Of a DNA stretch of 64,000 nt, positions 1-8,350 are shown one piece after another. A program made the position numbers and the translations under genes. The stretch comes from Pseudogemmobacter bohemicus. Lineage in GTDB: Bacteria > Pseudomonadota > Alphaproteobacteria > Rhodobacterales > Rhodobacteraceae. Location of the stretch: NCBI RefSeq assembly GCF_003290025.1, contig NZ_QNHG01000008.1:95847-159846 (forward strand). The letters are read 5' to 3'. The notes beneath the pieces are model-generated. The model was given only the letters and a program-made list of their open reading frames with translations. It searched no databases and was not told the DNA's origin. The number at the start of each line of letters is the position of its first letter. Position 1 is the first letter of the stretch.

Positions 1-21
1 GGGTTGAAAAGGAATATCACG

Positions 22-288
22 ATGGCCAATGGCACCGTGAAATGGTTCAACTCCACCAAAGGCTTCGGCTTTATCGCCCCCGAAGGTGGCGCCAAGGACG
101 TCTTCGTCCATGTCACCGCGCTGGAACGCGCCGGACTGCGCGGCCTTGATGACGGTCAGGCTGTCTCGTTCGACATCGAGCGCGACCGCAATGGCCGCGA
201 ATCGCGCTACGAATCTTACGCTCGCCTGAGTCCAGGCAGCTTTGCTGCGGGTGGGATCGGCACTGTCCGGACCCGCCCGTGCTCCTGA
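22..288 (+). CDS. CspA-family cold-shock protein with displaced C-terminus
   Basis: The N-terminal 61 codons from ATG 22 are a typical single cold-shock domain: RNP1-like KGFGFI and RNP2-like DVFVHV motifs, which bind single-stranded RNA/DNA as an RNA chaperone. AAAGGA lies about 10 nt upstream of this ATG, so the earlier in-frame start at 4 is less likely. Alphaproteobacterial CspA proteins normally end shortly after GRESA-x-NL-x-LA at about 68-70 residues. Here the reading frame leaves that pattern after GRES and runs 21 extra codons to 288. Skipping one base near 205 restores A-T-N-L-T-L-A and a stop at 227-229. So this is either a one-base insertion or a sequencing error; the fold itself is intact. 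Confidence 0.85.
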   Translation: MANGTVKWFNSTKGFGFIAPEGGAKDVFVHVTALERAGLRGLDDGQAVSFDIERDRNGRESRYESYARLSPGSFAAGGIGTVRTRPCS

Positions 289-340
289 ACCGGATGCACA
301 TGGTGAATGTGCCGGTTCTCTTCTCCCTGAAAGAGTTGAC

Positions 341-616
341 TTGATAGAAATCCACTGGGGGGAACCCCTGTCCTTTGTCATGTCGCCGGAAGGCGACGTG
401 CAGAAATTCAGTACCATCGAACAGGCAAGATACTGGCTGTCCAGAAAATGGCCGGTGTCAGATGACGCTCGCGAACGTGCGCTGCATCATCTTGATGCTG
501 CCATGGACTGCCTGGGCTCGGTCGGAACCGCGCGCCGTGCCTTCATCGCCGCCGCTCGCAGCGCTGGCTTCGTCCCCGAGGATCTGATCGCCCTTTCTCG
601 CCGTCAGGCCGCTTGA
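341..616 (+). CDS. DUF982 family small protein
   Basis: About 91 residues. It resembles the DUF982 family common in rhizobia and Rhodobacteraceae: an N-terminal beta-rich piece (IEIHWGEPLSFVM), a central segment with FSTIEQARYWLSRKWP, then a helical C-terminus. Its function is unknown. A TTG start at 341 is chosen because AAAGAG sits 6-11 nt upstream and homologues begin close to IEI. The longer in-frame extension to 242 reads through low-complexity sequence that overlaps the displaced tail of the cold-shock gene. It is followed by a convergent truncated desaturase. Confidence 0.7.
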   Translation: MIEIHWGEPLSFVMSPEGDVQKFSTIEQARYWLSRKWPVSDDARERALHHLDAAMDCLGSVGTARRAFIAAARSAGFVPEDLIALSRRQAA

Positions 617-715
617 GTTAGGGCCTGCGTGCGCGGCGACCGGGTTTCTTGCTGCAGGACCAGCCCCGGTTGTCTTCGGACCGAGACAGGGTGTCGGCCT
701 TGTCGCTGGTCAAGA

Positions 716-1204
716 CTACAGGCCGGATCTTGCGCGAACCTCGGCAAAGGACACCAGTCTGCCCTCTGTCTCATCCCAAAGATGCAGCCGCACCGTCGCA
801 AGGCTTTCGCCAATGGTAAGGCGTTGCGCCTCTGCCAGTTCGCGGTGATCGCGGAGGACTTCGGGCAACCGATAGAACGGAATCCGGGAATAGAGGTGAT
901 GCACATGGTGGATGCCGATGTTCCCGGACAGCCATTGCAGCGGCTGTGGCAGCACATAATGTGAACTGCCCTCGAGCGCCGCATGATGCAGCTGCCACTG
1001 CTCCCCGCGAGACCAATGGGTCTCTTCGAACTGGTGCTGGACGTAGAACAGCCAGACCCCGATCGTCGCCGCCACGACAGAGGTGGGAAGGAAGATCAGC
1101 AGCACCGGCATCAGCCCGCCGAACCAGATCATCAACCCTAGGGCTATGCCGATCATCGCATTGGTGCCCATGGCCGAGGTCCAGTAGCGCCAGCCGGCGT
1201 TCAT
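716..1204 (-). pseudogene. 5'-truncated membrane fatty-acid desaturase
   Basis: The 162-residue product matches the C-terminal half of a DesA-type membrane fatty-acid desaturase. It has the histidine boxes HQFEETHW and HHVHH followed by LYSRIPFYRLP, and a hydrophobic pair before the first box. Family members are about 340-370 residues and carry another histidine box in the missing N-terminal half, so this copy should be inactive. The reading frame is closed by a TGA just upstream of ATG 1204. The next 138 bp, up to the IS3 end at 1343, show no desaturase sequence in any frame, so the truncation predates or accompanied the rearrangement there. Confidence 0.75.
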
Positions 1205-1381
1205 AATGACAACTCATCTTGCGATGACAAGCACAGAGCCCAGCAGTTCGTCGATAGAGTTCGCGTACTGCCGCCGTGGGGGGCATCAAATAGGTGCGCG
1301 TTGTCCGACAGCATCACCGGAGGCTTCACGCGCCAGATCAACTGAGCTACTCCCCGATTCTTGGACAGTTTTCGAGGATGT

Positions 1382-2248
1382 TTAAGCTACTGCCTGTGCC
1401 TGCCGGTCGGTTTCGATCCTGTTGAAGTAGACCACGGCGGGGGGCAACCCGCCATGGGCAGTGTGTGGCCGCCGATGGTTATAGAAGCTGACCCAGGATC
1501 CGATTGCGGCCTTTGCCTGAGACCCGGTCTCCCAGGCATGCAGATAGACGCATTCGTATTTCAGGGACCGCCACAGGCGCTCGATGAAGACATTGTCGAT
1601 GCACCGCCCCTTGCCGTCCATCGAGATGCGGGTTCCGACGCGTTTCAGCCGATCTGTCCAAGCGAAGGACGTGAACTGGCTGCCTTGGTCAGTGTTCATG
1701 ATTGTGGGCGCGCCGAACCGGTGGATGGCCTCGTCCAACGCCTCGACGCAGAAGTCCGCTTCAAGGGTGTTCGATATGCGCCAGGCCAGAACTTTGCGCG
1801 TGAACCAGTCCATGATGGCGACCAGATACAGAAACCCCCGCCGCATCGGGAGATAGGTAATGTCGGCGTACCAGACCTGACCGGGGCGATCGACCCGCAG
1901 CCCGCCCAGCAGGTAGGGATAGGTCTTGTGGCCCTTTCTCGGCTTGCTGGTGTTGGGCTTCTGGTAAATCGGCATCAAACGCATGAGCCGCATCAGCCGC
2001 CGGATGCGCTTCTGGTTCACGCCGTGCCCCTCGTTTTGCAGGTGCCGGGTCATCTGCCGGACGCCGTAGAAGGGCGTATCCATGAACTGCCGGTCGATCA
2101 GCTGCATCAGGCCGAGGTTCTGATCAGTCTCTCCAGCCGGCTCGTGGTAGAACGACGAGCGCGAGATCGATAGCAGGCGGCACTGCGCCCCGATCGACAG
2201 TGCAGGGTGGTCCCGTTCGATCATCCCACGCCTCACTTTCCGCTCCAC
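1382..2248 (-). CDS. IS3-family transposase OrfB (DDE)
   Basis: Integrase-core transposase subunit of about 288 residues. An HTH-21-like region (SIGAQCRLLSISRSSFY) comes first, then a DDE catalytic domain with D in WYADITYL, D in NTDQGSQF and E in NVFIERLWRS, and the C-terminal NHRRPHTAHGG motif. OrfB is normally made as an OrfA-OrfB fusion by -1 frameshifting. Here the IS110 insertion separates it from orfA, so the fusion can no longer be made and the element is probably immobile in cis. Confidence 0.9.
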   Translation of the reverse strand: MERKVRRGMIERDHPALSIGAQCRLLSISRSSFYHEPAGETDQNLGLMQLIDRQFMDTPFYGVRQMTRHLQNEGHGVNQKRIRRLMRLMRLMPIYQKPNTSKPRKGHKTYPYLLGGLRVDRPGQVWYADITYLPMRRGFLYLVAIMDWFTRKVLAWRISNTLEADFCVEALDEAIHRFGAPTIMNTDQGSQFTSFAWTDRLKRVGTRISMDGKGRCIDNVFIERLWRSLKYECVYLHAWETGSQAKAAIGSWVSFYNHRRPHTAHGGLPPAVVYFNRIETDRQAQAVA

Positions 2249-2340
2249 GGCTTGAGCTTTCGTGACAAAAAGATCCTATGAGTGCGGCTTAGGGCGTTTG
2301 GATAGGCTGGCCGTATTAGATCGTGGATCAGGAGGCCATC

Positions 2341-3462
2341 ATGGAAGGAATAGCAGGCAACGGGGCGAAGACTGCCTATGTCGCGATTGAGTTGAGCAAG
2401 AGAAGCTGGATGGTCGGGGCCCTGTTGCCGGACCGTGACAAGCCAAGCATTTACCGACTGTCAGGCGGTGATACGCTCGGACTGCTTTCGCGGCTGGCGA
2501 GGCTGCGACAACTAGGGGTTGACCGCTTGGTTTTATGTTTTGAAGCAGGGCACGATGGGTTCTGGCTGGCCCGGTTTCTGCTCTGCCATGGGATCGATGT
2601 CCGCGTCTTTGACCCGGCTTCCCTTCAAGTGAACAGACGAGCGCGGCGGGTCAAGACGGATCGGATCGATGTCCTGTCGCTATTGAACGCCCTCGTGGCC
2701 GTTGACAGGGGAGACCGCCATGTCTGCTCTATCGTCCGGGTTCTAAGCGCTGAGGAGGAGGATGCCCGACGGTCACATCGCGAACGGGATCGGCTCATCC
2801 AGGAGCGGACTGCTCACATCAATCGGATCAAGGGACTGCTCTTTGCTCAAGGTATCCGCGAAGTGGAACCACGGCTACGGCGCGCAAGAATTGATTTTAC
2901 GGTGCTGAGAACCGGAGAAGGCCACCCTCTTCCGCCCCGCCTTCGCGCTGAACTTGAGCGCGAGTATGCCCGCCTCAATATGGTCGAAGACCAATTGCGC
3001 ACGGTAGAGAAAGAACGTGATCTGGCCGATGCACAGGATCCGGCGGTAGAAGTCAAACGTCAGAGGCTTGAACAGCTTCAAGGCGTTGGTGGGGCCGCTT
3101 CATCCATCATGGCTCGGGAAGTATTTGCCCGTTCCTTCGCCTCGCGCCGACACTTGGCATCCTATCTGGGTCTGACGCCAAGCGCCTATGACAGTGGCGC
3201 GGTCACCCGTTGCCAAGGCATCTCGAAGGCCGGCAACAGCTGGGCCCGACGGATCCTGATCGAGATTTCGTGGCTCTGGCTGCGTTACCAGCCCCAGACA
3301 GCCTTGGCACAATGGTATGGGCGGCGCACCCGCGGACAGGGTCCGCGCGTGCGCCGCGTGATGCTGGTGGCGCTGGCCCGCAAACTGGCCGTGGTGCTTT
3401 GGAGATATGTCGAGACCGGTGCCCTGCCGCACGGGGCAACGCTGTCGCGGAAAGCAGCGTGA
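2341..3462 (+). CDS. IS110-family transposase (DEDD recombinase)
   Basis: About 373 residues from ATG 2341, preceded by AGGAGG at 2330-2335; a GTG at 2323 is the alternative start. The N-terminal RuvC-like domain has VAIELSKRSW, with E at the first acidic position, and the KTDRID motif. A coiled-coil-like middle (residues about 130-240) follows. The C-terminal Transposase_20 domain has LQGVGG, SYLGLTPSAYDSG and GISKAGNSWAR, with the conserved serine region. IS110 enzymes recombine donor and target using an element-encoded bridge RNA. The gene reads opposite to the host IS3 element. Confidence 0.9.
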   Translation: MEGIAGNGAKTAYVAIELSKRSWMVGALLPDRDKPSIYRLSGGDTLGLLSRLARLRQLGVDRLVLCFEAGHDGFWLARFLLCHGIDVRVFDPASLQVNRRARRVKTDRIDVLSLLNALVAVDRGDRHVCSIVRVLSAEEEDARRSHRERDRLIQERTAHINRIKGLLFAQGIREVEPRLRRARIDFTVLRTGEGHPLPPRLRAELEREYARLNMVEDQLRTVEKERDLADAQDPAVEVKRQRLEQLQGVGGAASSIMAREVFARSFASRRHLASYLGLTPSAYDSGAVTRCQGISKAGNSWARRILIEISWLWLRYQPQTALAQWYGRRTRGQGPRVRRVMLVALARKLAVVLWRYVETGALPHGATLSRKAA

Positions 3463-3499
3463 GCTTCGAGACCTGAGAGCTTCAGGCCCCTGGCCGGGG

Positions 3500-3660
3500 G
3501 TCAGAAGGCGGGATGACGGGCGTCGTGTCAACGATTGGCATCTCAGCCATGCCGACAAAAAGTGTGAACCCGTCCCCGATCGGACAACGTGTATGCAGGA
3601 TTGTGGTCAGCCGTCATGGAGCTGCCGGATATAAGTTGATGCGACCCGGATCGCATGCCC
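3500..3660 (+). ncRNA. candidate IS110 bridge (seek) RNA
   Basis: It lies in the 3' non-coding end of the IS110 element. A target-loop-like hairpin has an outer stem GACGGG (3515-3520) with CCCGTC (3569-3574) and an inner stem GGCAT (3537-3541) with ATGCC (3549-3553). The 5' arm between the stems holds CAACGATT (3529-3536), complementary to the right flank of the insertion. The 3' arm holds GACAAAAA (3554-3561), identical to the left flank. A second hairpin (CAGC 3608-3611 with GCTG 3621-3624) is flanked by AGGAT (3597-3601), complementary to the element's left end ATCCT, and ATATAA (3629-3634), present at its right end. RNA limits are approximate. Confidence 0.6.
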
Positions 3661-3672
3661 AACACGAGCCGA

Positions 3673-4020
3673 TCAGCCCGCCCATACAAGCCCAGCATGC
3701 TGCCCGTGATCCCACGGTCGAGCGATGGAGTATGCGCTATTGACAGAATCTCTCTCATATAAATCGTTGGCGACAGCCAGCTCCCCGATCTTGGCGTGCA
3801 ATGACCGGACCGTCTCTTCATCCACCTCCGTCGCGGGCTTCTTGCCGCCGCGCTCGAAGATGTCCGCAGCCCCGTCGAGCAGCGATTTCTTCCATTGATG
3901 GATCATCGTCGGATGCACGCCGTATTCGGCCGCCAACTCCGACACAGTGCGCTCGCCCTTAACAGCCTCAAGTGCCACGCGCGCCTTGAAGCCCGCGTCA
4001 TGGTTCCTGCGTTTCCGCAT
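3673..4020 (-). pseudogene. IS3 OrfA, 3' end replaced by IS110 sequence
   Basis: Residues 1 to about 86 are a normal IS3 OrfA: a helix-turn-helix (SELAAEYGVHPTMIHQWKK) and a leucine-zipper-like stretch (VRSLHAKIGELAVAND). After AND the frame runs into the IS110 right end and stops at 3673, giving about 29 unrelated residues. The original end is recovered beyond the IS110 element (2272 downward) as FLSRKLKPWSGK. OrfA normally binds the IS ends and regulates transposition. The truncated form keeps the DNA-binding part only. Confidence 0.85.
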
Positions 4021-4116
4021 TCCTGATCTCCTCGTCCTTGGAGACCAGCAAACGTCAGATCGTAGCTTCCGTCACTGTCCGATTTCCGGGGAGTAGCTCA
4101 AACTTCATCTAAAGCG

Positions 4117-5127
4117 TCACACCATGCCCTGCTTTTTGAACCATGCCACTTCGTCGCGGATCGTCTCGGCGATTGGGCGGAAGGTCAGGCCAAGCTCGTC
4201 GTGTGATTTCGCTGGATTGAAACGCGTGCGCTCGGCTTCGGCCCGCATGGTGCGCACGGTGGCGAGGCTCAGAAGTGCTGGGCGGCCAGTGATCCGGGCG
4301 ACCAGTTCCTGCGATGCCGCAATGGGCCACAGGATCGCGACCGGAATCTTGCGCTTCGGTGCGGGAACCCCGGTGACCTGCTGGTAGATTTGTACCAAAT
4401 CCGGCATGGCGATATGGTGTCCGGCGGCGAGATAGTGCTCGCCCCTTCGTGCCTTCCCGGCGGCGGCGGCCATGGCAAAGGCCACATCCCGCGCATCGAC
4501 GAATGAGAATGTTCCGGGTGGAATCCCGGGCAGCGCCCGTTTCAGATAGTCCCGCGTGAACTGACCCGCCGCCGTTGGCCCCAGATCGCCGGGGCCATGC
4601 GTCCAGCCCGGCATGACGAAGGCCGCAAACATCTCGGGGTGGCTGCGCAGGAAATCCTGCACAACAGCATCGGACTGTATCTTGCTGCGGTAGTAGTCAT
4701 CGGCATCCCGCGGGTCGCGGGTCATGCTCTCATTGATCAGCGCGCCGCGCGGACCGTTCACCACGGCGATTGAGCTCGTATGGATGAGCCGGCGCACACC
4801 TGCCGCATATGAGGCGGCGATCAGCTCGGCCGTCGCATCGACATTGATCCGTTTCAACATCGCCCAATGCTTGCCGCCGCCATAGCTCTCGCGGAAATAG
4901 GCGGCGGTGTGAAAGACCACATCGCAGCCCGTGAGCGCCGGCGCAAAACCCGCAACATCCTGCATATCGCCCTCTATGATCGTCAGCCCGGGGATTTCGC
5001 CGAACTGCGCCCTTGCCTTTGCCTGCGATCGGGCCAGCGCCCGCACCACCAGGCCGCGCTCCAGCAGGAGTCGCACGAGGTTGTTGCCCAGAAGCCCGGT
5101 CGCGCCGGTGACGAAGACGGTGTGCAT
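4117..5127 (-). CDS. extended SDR / NAD-dependent epimerase-reductase
   Basis: 336 residues from ATG 5127. The N-terminal Rossmann motif TGATGLLG (residues about 7-14) and a Y-x3-K active-site pair in DDYYRSKIQSD mark an extended short-chain dehydrogenase, closest in style to dihydroflavonol-4-reductase-like NAD(P)-dependent reductases/epimerases. A WTHGPGD segment and a C-terminal substrate-binding region follow. The reading frame continues upstream but without homology, and the chosen start gives the canonical MHTVFVTGATG. It is divergent from a LysR gene 120 bp away, which probably controls it. The substrate cannot be deduced. Confidence 0.85.
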   Translation of the reverse strand: MHTVFVTGATGLLGNNLVRLLLERGLVVRALARSQAKARAQFGEIPGLTIIEGDMQDVAGFAPALTGCDVVFHTAAYFRESYGGGKHWAMLKRINVDATAELIAASYAAGVRRLIHTSSIAVVNGPRGALINESMTRDPRDADDYYRSKIQSDAVVQDFLRSHPEMFAAFVMPGWTHGPGDLGPTAAGQFTRDYLKRALPGIPPGTFSFVDARDVAFAMAAAAGKARRGEHYLAAGHHIAMPDLVQIYQQVTGVPAPKRKIPVAILWPIAASQELVARITGRPALLSLATVRTMRAEAERTRFNPAKSHDELGLTFRPIAETIRDEVAWFKKQGMV

Positions 5128-5247
5128 GTCGATTATCCTGCCCGGCGCGGAATGCGCCTGTTGCCCTGCAGATAGCGCGGCAGGGCTTTGCGCAGAACGT
5201 GCACCATGGCAAAACGGCTTTGCCTGAGTGCAAAGCGAGGTGACGAG

Positions 5248-6096
5248 ATGAACTGGGATGATCTGCGCCTTTTGCTGGCGGTAGCGCGGCGCGGTAGTTT
5301 CCTGCGCGCGGGCGAAGCGCTCGGGATCGCGGCCTCGACGCTCTCGCGCCGGATCACCCAGCTGGAGGCGGGGATCGGCGCGGCGCTTGTCGAGCGCGGT
5401 GCGGATGGCACCAGGCTGACCGCGCGTGGCGCAGCCTTGGTCCAGGCGGCGCAGGATTTTGAAACTGCGCTGGTGCCGCCACCGGAAACCACCGGCCTTT
5501 CTGGTCGCGTCAGGGTCACCGCAGGCGAGGGCTTCATCGGCCCCGTCACCGATGCGGCGGTGGAATTCACGACACGGCATCCTGGATGCACGGTGGATTT
5601 CACCGTCACACCCGATCTGGTGAAACTGTCGCAGGGCGCCTCGGATATCGCAATCCGCACGCTGCACATGGGCGAGCCCTCGCTGATCTACACGCGCCTG
5701 CCTGACGTGGCCTTCGGCGTCTTTGCCATACCGGATCTGGCTGCCCGGTCCGGCAACGCAGCCGAGAGCCTGCCAATGATCGGGTTGTTGCCGCCACAGG
5801 ACCAGCTTCCGCATATGAAAGCCGCGCGGGCCGCCGGATTCGGCAACATCCACATCCGGGTGTCCTCCTTTGCCGCTCAACTCGAGGCGGTCAGGCGCGG
5901 CCACGGCGCCGCAATCTTGCCACGGGTTCTGGCGACCGGACTCGTCGAGCCATTCCCCGATCTGTCGCTGCCCCGGTTGGAGGTCTATCTTTTCACACGG
6001 CCACAGGCCCTGCGGCAGCCTCAGATCAGAGCATTCCTGGACTTGCTGAAGGTGCGGATGCTGGGCTCAAGCGCAGCCGGCCTGCCTGATGCGTGA
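5248..6096 (+). CDS. LysR-family transcriptional regulator
   Basis: 282 residues from ATG 5248, with GAGG upstream. It starts with the usual LysR form MNWDDLRLLLAVARRGSF, followed by a winged HTH (AGEALGIAASTLSRRITQLE) and a type-2 periplasmic-binding-like effector domain from about residue 90. The gene is divergent from the SDR at 4117-5127. LysR genes typically regulate the divergent neighbour, so that is the likely target. The effector is unknown. Confidence 0.88.
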   Translation: MNWDDLRLLLAVARRGSFLRAGEALGIAASTLSRRITQLEAGIGAALVERGADGTRLTARGAALVQAAQDFETALVPPPETTGLSGRVRVTAGEGFIGPVTDAAVEFTTRHPGCTVDFTVTPDLVKLSQGASDIAIRTLHMGEPSLIYTRLPDVAFGVFAIPDLAARSGNAAESLPMIGLLPPQDQLPHMKAARAAGFGNIHIRVSSFAAQLEAVRRGHGAAILPRVLATGLVEPFPDLSLPRLEVYLFTRPQALRQPQIRAFLDLLKVRMLGSSAAGLPDA

Positions 6097-6134
6097 AACG
6101 TGCACTTCCGCGTCCTGTGCCGATGCCCGGTTCC

Positions 6135-6497
6135 TCACTGGGCTGCCGGAAAATCCTTTGAGACGCAGTCCTTCAGGCTGCCTTCCTCCAGCTCATTCTC
6201 AAGCGTGGCGTTTTCGCCCTTCGACCACCAGATATACGGGCCCGAAGCATAGCGTGCGCCCGACCCTGAAACGACATTGACGAAGATGCGCTCCTCACCT
6301 TCGACAGGCAACACTGCCAGCGCATTGGCCCCGGCATTGAGATATTGCACCTGGAAGGGCTCTCCCCCGGCGCAGTTATAGGTCGCGGTTGTCACTGTGC
6401 TGGTCGCCCCGGCTTGCAACGGAATCGACAAGGACACCTCGGCAAAGGCCGAACCGGCGATCATTGCAGCACCAAAACCCAGGATTAGGGTACGCAT
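6135..6497 (-). CDS. MliC-family lysozyme inhibitor, secreted
   Basis: 120 residues with a Sec signal peptide (MRTLILGFGAAMIAGSAFA, cleavage after AFA). The mature part has the MliC/PliC pattern: a YNC cysteine, V-x-Y-x-N, a SGSGARYASGPYIWWSKG core that contacts the c-type lysozyme active site, and a second cysteine near the C-terminus (KDCV). Such proteins protect peptidoglycan from host c-type lysozyme. There is no lipobox, so it is periplasmic rather than lipoprotein-anchored. It is convergent with the LysR gene. Confidence 0.8.
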   Translation of the reverse strand: MRTLILGFGAAMIAGSAFAEVSLSIPLQAGATSTVTTATYNCAGGEPFQVQYLNAGANALAVLPVEGEERIFVNVVSGSGARYASGPYIWWSKGENATLENELEEGSLKDCVSKDFPAAQ

Positions 6498-6552
6498 GGT
6501 GAAAGCTCCTTATTTTCGTCGAGCATAATGCGCCGTCTCACCTGCCTGCAAA

Positions 6553-6903
6553 TCACGAACGGCTGTGAACGGCGGCCGCAGTGATATAGGCGGCCACCTG
6601 CTTTGTCGTGATGTCTGCTTCGCTTTCCAGCTGGATATGACGGCGCAACTTGCCCTTGCCCTCAAGCACCTTGAAGGGATCCGAAAGTGCATGACCTTCG
6701 CTGAACTCGACGGTCACATGCGATTTATAGGCAAAAACGCCGCAGAAATGACGCGGCGCGCCGAACAGAATACCGCCATATTTGAAGTCCTCGGCAACAT
6801 CTGTTCCCGACGCCAGCGCCAGCTGACGCAGTGCGCTGACCATCGGAGAGAGTTCACCTCCCTGCAGGCGCAGATCTTCCAGATATTGCGTGATCCTGTC
6901 CAT
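6553..6903 (-). CDS. DUF1801 domain protein
   Basis: 116 residues. The start at 6903 gives MDRITQYLEDLRL. The pattern FKYGGILFGAPRHFCGVFAYKSHVTVEFSEG with a C-terminal basic helix (KLRRHIQLES) matches DUF1801 (YdhG-like, SRPBCC-adjacent fold). The function of the family is not established. It is divergent from the ClbS-like gene at 7055 with about 150 bp between them. The longer upstream reading frame to 7122 overlaps the other gene and lacks homology. Confidence 0.75.
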   Translation of the reverse strand: MDRITQYLEDLRLQGGELSPMVSALRQLALASGTDVAEDFKYGGILFGAPRHFCGVFAYKSHVTVEFSEGHALSDPFKVLEGKGKLRRHIQLESEADITTKQVAAYITAAAVHSRS

Positions 6904-7054
6904 CTGGTTTTTCCTCGATCGGGACTGCGACCCGCTCCGGATCGACCATCCAAATATTTGCGCACGATCATTGCAGCCGGTTGCCCACCGCTGCAAGCTT
7001 GAGACGGGCAGGCTGGCCCTATTCGCTGGCGGGACAAAAAGGAAGAAAACCAGG

Positions 7055-7564
7055 ATGGCCGTTCCCCAGTCTTCGGACGAGTTGATCGCCGCTGTTGAGA
7101 CAACATTCGGCAAACTCATCACCGATCTGGAGCGCGTGCCGCCACAGCTTGCACGTGATGCATCGCTGGACGGCCATGTGGCAGGGACGCAGATGAGCCC
7201 CGCCGATCTGGTTGCCTATCTGATCGGCTGGAACGAACTCGTGCTGAAATGGCTTGATCTCGATGACCGCGGCGTGACCCCGGACTTTCCAGAGACCGGC
7301 TTTCAGTGGAACCGGCTTGGGCAGCTGGCGCAAAAATTCTATGCGGACCATCAGACCGATCCCTGGCCCGCCTTGTTGACCAGGCTGAAAGCGGTCAAGG
7401 CACGACTGTCAGAGACGATCGCTGCGCGCTCCGATGCTGAGCTTTATGGCGAGCCGTGGTATGGCAAATGGACGAAGGGCCGGATGATCCAGTTCAACAC
7501 CTCATCGCCTTACACCAATGCGCGCGGCCGGATCCGAAGCTGGCTGCGCAAGCAGGGCCAATAA
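7055..7564 (+). CDS. ClbS/DfsB (DUF1706) four-helix bundle protein
   Basis: 169 residues from ATG 7055, with AAGGAAGAAAACCAGG upstream. It matches the ClbS/DfsB family: VPQSSDELIAAVETTFGKL at the start, MSPADLVAYLIGWNELVLKW in helix 2 and NTSSPYTNARGRIRSWLRKQ at the end. ClbS itself hydrolyses the colibactin warhead, but most family members are uncharacterised and no colibactin genes are present here. Its stop codon overlaps the next gene (TAATG), so the two are probably translated together. Confidence 0.8.
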   Translation: MAVPQSSDELIAAVETTFGKLITDLERVPPQLARDASLDGHVAGTQMSPADLVAYLIGWNELVLKWLDLDDRGVTPDFPETGFQWNRLGQLAQKFYADHQTDPWPALLTRLKAVKARLSETIAARSDAELYGEPWYGKWTKGRMIQFNTSSPYTNARGRIRSWLRKQGQ

Positions 7565-8331
7565 TGTCGCGCCCCTATCGCATCACGAAGACCTTCGCTC
7601 CCTCGCGCGAGGGGGACGTAGAGCTGGAACTCGTCATCGCAAACCCACCCGGCTCTGGCCGCTTTCCGGCGATGATCTTCAACCATGGATCGACCGGACG
7701 CGGGCTGAATGAGGCGGTCTTCCGGCGCACGATCAGCCCTGCCGTCATTGCCGGATATTTCGCGCAGCGCGGCTGGATGACAATCTTCCCGCAGCGGCGC
7801 GGAAGGGGGAAGTCGGGCGGCGTTTATAGCGAAGGGCTGGCACCGGAGGGAGGCTACTCCTGTCACACGGCAATTGCATTGGCCGGTTTTGAGCGCGCGG
7901 TCGAAGATATCGATGATGTGATGGATTATCTGCCCGCGCTGGCAGGCGTCGACATGACCCGTCTGGCCATCGGAGGAGTGTCGCGTGGCGGGATCCTTGC
8001 CATCGCCTTCGCAGGTATGCGGCCGGGGCTGTTCAAAGCGGCGGTAAATTTCAACGGCGGCTGGCTCGGGCAAGCCTGCCCGGGCTATGAGGCGCTTAAT
8101 CCGCAGCTCTTCCGTCGCGGGGCAACCGCAGGCGTTTCTACGCTTTGGCTCCACGGCAGCAATGACCCATATTACAGCATCGCCCATTGCGTGAAAAACC
8201 ATGCGCAATTTCTGGAGGCGGGCGGCCTGGGCCAGTTTGTCGCTCTGCGCGCGGGTCACGGGCTGATGTTCAAACCGGCACTCTGGTCAGCCCATATGGA
8301 CAAATATCTCGACGCTCAGTTCCCGTTCTGA
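7564..8331 (+). CDS. alpha/beta hydrolase, dienelactone-hydrolase-like
   Basis: 255 residues from ATG 7564, overlapping the stop of the ClbS-like gene. It has an alpha/beta hydrolase fold with an oxyanion segment FNHGSTGRG, nucleophile elbow GGVSRGG, an acid-containing LHGSNDPYYS and the catalytic-His region RAGHGLMF. It probably acts on a small ester or peptide; no substrate can be named. A longer in-frame extension to 7456 lies inside the upstream gene and is disregarded. Confidence 0.8.
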   Translation: MSRPYRITKTFAPSREGDVELELVIANPPGSGRFPAMIFNHGSTGRGLNEAVFRRTISPAVIAGYFAQRGWMTIFPQRRGRGKSGGVYSEGLAPEGGYSCHTAIALAGFERAVEDIDDVMDYLPALAGVDMTRLAIGGVSRGGILAIAFAGMRPGLFKAAVNFNGGWLGQACPGYEALNPQLFRRGATAGVSTLWLHGSNDPYYSIAHCVKNHAQFLEAGGLGQFVALRAGHGLMFKPALWSAHMDKYLDAQFPF

Positions 8332-8350
8332 GCACCTTCGCCCCTATGTC

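Larger units (their letters stand above)
2272..3760 (+). mobile_element. IS110-family element inserted in IS3 slippery site
   Basis: The boundaries are inferred from the interrupted IS3 sequence: flanking bases are GTGACAAAAA on the left and AAATCGTTGGC on the right. There is no obvious long terminal repeat or target duplication, as is usual for IS110 elements. It has a short 5' non-coding end (about 70 bp) and a long 3' non-coding end (about 300 bp). That layout is typical of the IS1111 subgroup, in which the guide RNA is encoded downstream of the transposase. Exact ends are uncertain by a few bases because of the poly-A context. Confidence 0.8.
1343..4100 (-). mobile_element. IS3-family element with nested IS110 element
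   Basis: Ends are defined by imperfect terminal inverted repeats, TGAGCTACTCCCCG then GGACAGT on both sides, at 1343 and (reverse complement) 4100. A 3-bp direct repeat AAC (1340-1342 and 4101-4103) flanks it, as expected for IS3-family transposition. orfA starts at 4020 and orfB ends at 1382. They are separated by an IS110-family element at about 2272-3760. The rejoined orfA would end FLSRKLKPWSGK, and the rejoined junction restores a run of six T, the usual -1 frameshift site of IS3 elements. Confidence 0.9.

Noticed and set aside
1205-1342. N-terminal part of the desaturase next to the IS3 end
   Set aside because: None of the three minus-strand frames shows desaturase sequence; a stop lies directly before ATG 1204.
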